Shown: one piece after another, positions 60,305 through 64,000 of the stretch | Numbering within the stretch: position 1 is the stretch's first letter | Layout of the letters: each line of letters opens with the position of its first letter | DNA from: Bacteroidaceae bacterium | GTDB taxonomy: Bacteria; Bacteroidota; Bacteroidia; Bacteroidales; Bacteroidaceae | DNA length: 64,000 nucleotides | NCBI GenBank assembly: GCA_017466325.1 | Contig: JAFTUK010000039.1 | Coordinates: 62,001 to 126,000 of the forward strand | Direction: 5' to 3' | Notes under the pieces: model-generated | What the model was told of the DNA's origin: nothing | Database searches by the model: none | The model's input: the letters and a program-made list of their open reading frames with translations, nothing else | Made by a program: the position numbers and the translations under genes

Positions 60305-61603
60305 TTACTCGTAGAATGCCGTGAACACCTTTATGCAATTCTCGTGGTCCTGCATGCTTGCCGTTTCGCGCACGGAGTGCATGCCCCAGATGGGGTTGCC
60401 CATGTCCACGCCCTTCACGGGGAAGGAGGAGGAAAGTATGTTGCCCAGGGTGCTGCCACCAGCCACATCGCTATGGTTCACGAAGGTCTGGTATGGCGCA
60501 CCTGCCTTCTTGCATGCCTGCATGAACACGCTTGCGCCCACGGCATCGCTCAGGTACTTCTGGCTGGCGTTGTACTTTATCACGGGACCTCCGCCCATCA
60601 CGGGATGGTTCGTGGGGTCGTACTTCTCGCTATAGTTGGGATGCCATGCATGGGCATTGTCGGCACTCACCATGAAGGAGCGCTCCACGCACATGGCAAA
60701 GTCCTCGAAGTGCGAAGCGCATGTTTCGCTCTGCCTTGCCACCAGCCTCTGCACCAGCGATGCGAAGAAGGGAGAGCCGGCACCCTGCTTCGTCTGGCTG
60801 CCCGTCTCCTCGTTGTCGAAGATGGCCAGGCACTTTGTCACCTCGGGAGTCTCCCCGTCGGCCAGCAGAGCCTCCATGCCTGCATGCGCCATGCTCAGGT
60901 CGTCCAGGCGTCCGCTCTGTATCAGTTCGCCGTGCAGGCCCACGCGCCCTGCCGGAGTGGTGTCGTACAGGTACAGGTCAAAGTCCAGGATGTCCTCGGC
61001 CTTCACACCCAGTTCCTCCGCAACGAGGGTCTTCAGTATGCTTCCGTTCACCTCTCCACGCTCACCGCTCACCGTTGTCAGCACCGGCAGCATGTCCTTC
61101 TGCTTGGACAGAGCCACGCCGTCGTTCACCTGACGGTTGAAGTGTATGGCCAGGTTGGGAATTGTCAGTATGGGACGGTTGATGCGCAGCAGGCGTACCA
61201 CAGGCTCCGTCATGCACTCGCCTGCCAGCACCACACGGCCAGCCAGGGACAGGGGACGGTCCATCCATGTGGACATGATGGCACCGCCGTAGAGTTCCGT
61301 GTTCAGTTTCACCAGGCCGCCCTCGCACTTAATCTCGGCATTGGGCTTCACTCGGAAGCAGGGACTGTCCGAATGTGCCGAAATGATGCGCATGCCACCC
61401 TCTGCCAGAGTCTTCCTGCCCATATGGAAAGCAAAAATGGCGGAACCGTTCTTGGTAGAAAACAGTTTGTCGCCACTCTTCACCTCGGGGCAAGGCTCAC
61501 CGGCCTTCCACTCCTTGTAACCAGCCTCTGTGAGGCACTTCTTTATCGTCTCCACCGCAAAGAAATTTACCGGCGAAGCGTTCATGAAATCTTCAAGTAT
61601 CAT
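60305..61603 (-). CDS. M18-family aminopeptidase
   Basis: This 432-residue cytosolic metallopeptidase shows the M18 order: ISAHSDSPCFRVKPN (zinc His/Asp, about 75-89), SGRLDDLSMAHAGMEAL, CLAIFDNEETGSQTKQGAGSPF, and HPVMGGGPVIKYNASQKY. The C-terminal His block is NPIWGMHSVRETASMQD. It removes N-terminal amino acids from peptides. It has no partner genes in the same direction upstream; element C separates it from the efflux operon. Confidence 0.94.
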   Translation of the reverse strand: MILEDFMNASPVNFFAVETIKKCLTEAGYKEWKAGEPCPEVKSGDKLFSTKNGSAIFAFHMGRKTLAEGGMRIISAHSDSPCFRVKPNAEIKCEGGLVKLNTELYGGAIMSTWMDRPLSLAGRVVLAGECMTEPVVRLLRINRPILTIPNLAIHFNRQVNDGVALSKQKDMLPVLTTVSGERGEVNGSILKTLVAEELGVKAEDILDFDLYLYDTTPAGRVGLHGELIQSGRLDDLSMAHAGMEALLADGETPEVTKCLAIFDNEETGSQTKQGAGSPFFASLVQRLVARQSETCASHFEDFAMCVERSFMVSADNAHAWHPNYSEKYDPTNHPVMGGGPVIKYNASQKYLSDAVGASVFMQACKKAGAPYQTFVNHSDVAGGSTLGNILSSSFPVKGVDMGNPIWGMHSVRETASMQDHENCIKVFTAFYE

Positions 61604-61719
61604 ACCTTATATATTATATTATCGTTATATTTTGACTGCTAAGATATGAAAAAGTTTACCGTTACGGGAATAAAAAGAGAATTATTTGAAATAGATTAGG
61701 TATTTCACTCACTTAATCG

Positions 61720-61727
61720 TATCTTTG
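61720..61727 (+). promoter_or_regulatory. -7 box for the DUF3990 gene pair
   Basis: TATCTTTG lies 26 bases before ATG 61,753; the sequence in front (ctcacttaatcg) resembles the end of the dispersed promoter repeat. Confidence 0.6.
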
Positions 61728-61752
61728 TGGCAGAGTAAATGTAAACGATACT

Positions 61753-62229
61753 ATGGTTCAGGAGCAGAATGGCATTTATATTCTATATCACGGAAGTAAT
61801 ACCTCTGTCGTAAATCCAGAGATACGTACAACAGGGTTCTATAAAGACTTTGGGTATGGATTCTATTGTACAAAGATAGAGAAACAGGCTCGAAAATGGG
61901 CCCTTACCAAAAGGGGAGGGAGCATAGTGTCTGTCTATCAATATACTCCTGATGATACGCTGAATGTAAAGACATTTCCAATCATGACAGACGAATGGTT
62001 AGACTTTGTTGTTAATTGCCGGCGTGGTATTGGACACGAGTATGATATAGTGGAAGGACCTATGGCCGACGACCAGATTTGGGATTATGTGGAAGACCTC
62101 ATAGAAGGCACTATTACTCGCAATGCATTTTGGGAGTTGACAAAATTCAAATATCCTACACATCAGATAGTCTTCTGTTCGCAGAAATCGCTGGCTACAC
62201 TGAAATTCATAAATGACCACACCCTATGA
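61753..62229 (+). CDS. DUF3990 ADP-ribosyltransferase-like protein (probable toxin)
   Basis: This 158-residue protein has the DUF3990 start ILYHGSNTSVVNPEIR (about 10-25), then DFGYGFYCTKIEKQARKWA (about 31-49), matching the His- and Tyr-containing core of the ART fold, with SVYQY following. No signal peptide. DUF3990 proteins are ART-like and are often encoded with a DUF3791-type partner, suggesting a toxin-antitoxin or defence pair. The next gene overlaps by four bases. Target and activity are unknown. Confidence 0.8.
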   Translation: MVQEQNGIYILYHGSNTSVVNPEIRTTGFYKDFGYGFYCTKIEKQARKWALTKRGGSIVSVYQYTPDDTLNVKTFPIMTDEWLDFVVNCRRGIGHEYDIVEGPMADDQIWDYVEDLIEGTITRNAFWELTKFKYPTHQIVFCSQKSLATLKFINDHTL

Positions 62230-62696
62230 AGAATGTGTTTTTCCCCGAAGACGAAGTTACGGTCAACGACCTGTATTTCGTCTGTTATATGATAGAGCGC
62301 ATCGCTCGCAGACTTAAGCAACCCAACAAGTATGTAGCCAATGCCATGGGACGCGACGAAATTGCCAAAAAACTATCTTTGGCCGATGTCCTCCATTCAG
62401 AAAACCCCTTGGCTGTGGAGGCAGACTGGATAGTGGAGTATGATTTGTCGGAAGGTTCGCATGATGTGACCGATGTTGATCCCGAACTCTGCAATCGTAT
62501 CCCCACGGCCACCCAAATGGCAAAGGTGTACAAACGCTTGATACTTGCCACTCAAAAGCCAGAGGAGGAATATCCCGATGCCATCCTTCGTGTTTACTCC
62601 AGTCCTATATGCGAAACCTTGGACAACTATAATTGCAGCGCCTACTACGAACCCTCGTCATATATAACCCAGAGTTACTACAACGGTTTCTTTTAG
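62226..62696 (+). CDS. Partner protein of DUF3990 (DUF3791-like), probable antitoxin
   Basis: This is a 156-residue cytosolic helical protein. NDLYFVCYMIERIARRLKQPNKYVANAMGRDEIAKKLSLADVLHSENPLAVEADWIVEY (about 14-71) has the arrangement of DUF3791-type partners. The C-terminus, PSSYITQSYYNGFF, is aromatic. The ATGA overlap with the ART-like gene indicates coordinated production and likely complex formation. The family call is tentative. Confidence 0.65.
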   Translation: MKNVFFPEDEVTVNDLYFVCYMIERIARRLKQPNKYVANAMGRDEIAKKLSLADVLHSENPLAVEADWIVEYDLSEGSHDVTDVDPELCNRIPTATQMAKVYKRLILATQKPEEEYPDAILRVYSSPICETLDNYNCSAYYEPSSYITQSYYNGFF

Positions 62697-62734
62697 TGCA
62701 CGCGTTACACTACCACTTGCATAACGACACACAC

Positions 62735-62773
62735 AAGGCACAGAACCCTGCATTATCAGGTCCTGTGCCTTTT
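62735..62773 (+). terminator. Hairpin terminator after DUF3990 pair
   Basis: aaggcacag (62,735-62,743) and following acc pair with ggt-cctgtgcctttt (62,759-62,773). Confidence 0.8.
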
Positions 62774-62911
62774 CACGTTTTAGGCAAAACGGTGAACGGT
62801 GAGCGATTTAGTTTTCCGTTTTAATCCCGCTTCGCGGTCTTTTCCTCTTTGTCGCTCGGCATAATCAAAGCAAACTTTGCTTCTGCTCTCGCTTCCTGCG
62901 TCGGTTCCGAT

Positions 62912-63086
62912 TTATTCGCCTACGCTCATCAAGCTAAAGCAAGTCCGATTTCCATTTCTATGTCCCCCTGAGACAGGGGTGACGAGGAACGAAGTTCCGG
63001 AGGGGGTATGATATAACTCCGCTTTCCGTTCAACATTCAACGTTAATCGTTCAGCGTTATTCGCCTACGCTCATCAAGCTAAAGCA
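62912..63086. repeat. 30-bp direct repeat pair
   Basis: The same 30 bases, starting ttattcgcctacgctcatc and ending gctaaagca, occur at 62,912-62,941 and 63,057-63,086. The 62,774-63,103 stretch otherwise holds AT-rich and hairpin-like filler with no gene. Confidence 0.9.
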
Positions 63087-63103
63087 GTCACCTTTCACCG
63101 CTC

Positions 63104-63169
63104 CAGTTTCCCTATGGGAGAACTGCAGTTTCCTCACGGGGGAACTCGAGTTTCCCTACGAGGAAACTC
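63104..63169. repeat. Three tandem 22-bp hairpin units
   Basis: Each 22-base unit is an inverted repeat around AGTTTCC...GGaAACT (63,104-63,125; 63,126-63,147; 63,148-63,169). The third is perfect. Confidence 0.8.
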
Positions 63170-63183
63170 TGTCATTGCCGAGG

Positions 63184-63618
63184 TCAGTCAAACCAGTTGA
63201 CAAGTTCTTCGTATGCATCGAACTGAATGTCCTCCCTTATCCCTACGGCATGCAAGGCATTGAGGACAATCTCCTGCTCGGCAGGCGGCATGGCTATGAC
63301 ACCCCGACGACGGTAGAAATAACCACCACGCCCGAAGTGTGCCATAAGCATTGACATGAATTCCCTATACTGCTCCGGTAGCATACACTTCTGGAAATTC
63401 TTAAATCCTAAGGCATAACGTGCAGGAGCCGCCTCGCGATAAAACTTGCATCCTCTGTCCTTGGAACAATGACGGGGATTTACCATGTTCAGAAATTCCA
63501 TCTCCCCCATCATCTGCGAATACGCCACCTGGCGAAGGCATGATGCCGCCATAGGGCAGTCGGCATGAATACAGGCCGAGAAACTCTCTGGCAATGTTGT
63601 GTACTTTTTCTTTGGCAT
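63184..63618 (-). CDS. DUF6078-type cysteine-rich protein
   Basis: This 144-residue protein has cysteines spaced as ACIHADCPMAASC (about 15-27), then HCSKDRGCKFY (about 50-60), which suggests metal binding. A helical end (YREFMSMLMAHFGRGGYFYRRRGVIAMPPAEQEIVL) follows. The family occurs in Bacteroidales with unknown function. It is flanked by repeat-rich intergenic DNA on both sides. Confidence 0.75.
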   Translation of the reverse strand: MPKKKYTTLPESFSACIHADCPMAASCLRQVAYSQMMGEMEFLNMVNPRHCSKDRGCKFYREAAPARYALGFKNFQKCMLPEQYREFMSMLMAHFGRGGYFYRRRGVIAMPPAEQEIVLNALHAVGIREDIQFDAYEELVNWFD

Positions 63619-63740
63619 AGTATTTACTATATGTTCTATACATGCAAAGATATATCATTGTTACCGATAAAACAAACATTATCCGCTCTAATTCAACATT
63701 AGTTGAGTCGTTCACGTTTACCCGCTTTTGTTTTTCTTTC

Positions 63741-63936
63741 GCTCGCTTATTCGTACTCTGACCTGTCGGTCTAAGGTACTCACACTCGGATTTTCTCAAA
63801 TAAATTTGGAAAATCTCTCACTTAATCGTACTCTGACCTTCGGTCTAAGGTACTTTCGCTCGGAAGTAAAAATATAACGTATTTTATTTTGTACTTCTCT
63901 CGCTTATTCGTACTCTGACCTGTCGGTCTAAGGTAC
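63741..63936 (+). repeat. Three copies of the dispersed promoter-hairpin repeat
   Basis: Hairpins gtactctgacc..ggtctaaggtac occur at 63,753-63,779, 63,828-63,853 and 63,910-63,936 (periods 75 and 82). Each is preceded by ctcgctta-type sequence and the first two copies are followed by cggattttctcaaataaatttgg or a shortened form. Same family as 23,606-23,700. Confidence 0.85.
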
Positions 63937-63961
63937 TCACGCTCGAAAATATTCAAATAAA

Positions 63962-63993
63962 TTTGATATTTTGCTCGCTTATTCGTACCTTTG
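63962..63993 (+). promoter_or_regulatory. Canonical promoter pointing off the right edge
   Basis: TTTG (63,962-63,965), 20 bases, TACCTTTG (63,986-63,993). It would drive a gene beyond base 64,000. Confidence 0.75.
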
Positions 63994-64000
63994 TCATCGT

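Noticed and set aside
60191..61642. Antisense open frame opposite the M18 aminopeptidase
   Set aside because: His/Leu-rich composition typical of a shadow; the M18 motifs on the minus strand are decisive.

Overview
The window looks like chromosomal DNA from a member of the Bacteroidales, most like Prevotellaceae. The evidence is a SecA of about 1,105 residues with a SEC-C tail, a 308-residue NusB followed by yajC, a YbbR-like gene and coaE, an L25/CTC-type rplY next to pth, a C10 (streptopain/interpain-type) protease, several -7 boxes of the TAnnTTTG type with few Shine-Dalgarno sites, and surface-protein tails of the YDLxGR...KGxxIxxGKKV kind. I saw no rRNA, tRNA, integrase, transposase or CRISPR array.

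Bases 1-23,250 are an accessory island. Every gene is on the minus strand, the spacing is tight with many ATGA overlaps, and the DNA is visibly more A/T-rich than the rest. In transcription order (right to left) it has two parts. The first is a regulatory and membrane block: a predicted Castor/TrkA-type channel with a C-terminal RyR domain, a coiled-coil membrane protein, an ECF-like sigma factor, a C39-like protease with an anti-sigma-like N-terminus and a second RyR domain, an M48 protease, and a membrane protein. The last three end in zinc ribbons, one of them damaged. The second is an effector and conflict block: TIR-coiled-coil-membrane, SIR2-like+TIR, an nSTAND NTPase with WD40 repeats, a broken TIR-PEGA-TM-formylglycine-generating-enzyme gene, a Cys-xxx-repeat peptide with its radical SAM and SPASM maturases, another TIR, a TIR-like 496-residue protein, vWA-TIR, RhuM, and a double-TIR protein that runs off the left edge. 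I read this as a multi-component, probably NAD+-depleting immune or conflict locus with a RiPP cassette embedded in it. Two remnants of the 157/146-residue gene at 16,410-16,850 lie between its effectors and suggest cassette turnover.

Bases 23,250-54,300 are mostly core genome. A cobalamin riboswitch precedes a DUF4465 surface protein. Then follow an AAA/DUF4143 ATPase with an upstream 32-bp tandem repeat, a serine hydrolase, a GHL10 glycosidase, an outer-membrane barrel, TPM/LemA, an S4 protein with pth and rplY, nusB-yajC-ybbR-coaE, a C10 protease, ppiD-like/CNNM/lptC/FadL-like, and DUF4105, a catalytically degenerate PafA-type phosphatase and secA.

Bases 54,500-64,000 hold a TolC/RND/MFP efflux operon, an M18 aminopeptidase, a probable DUF3990 ART-type toxin with its partner, and a DUF6078 protein. 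Three long inverted-repeat elements (29.5, 58.8 and 60.1 kb) sit at gene starts and change apparent N-termini. A dispersed promoter-plus-hairpin repeat occurs at 23.6 kb and 63.7-64.0 kb.
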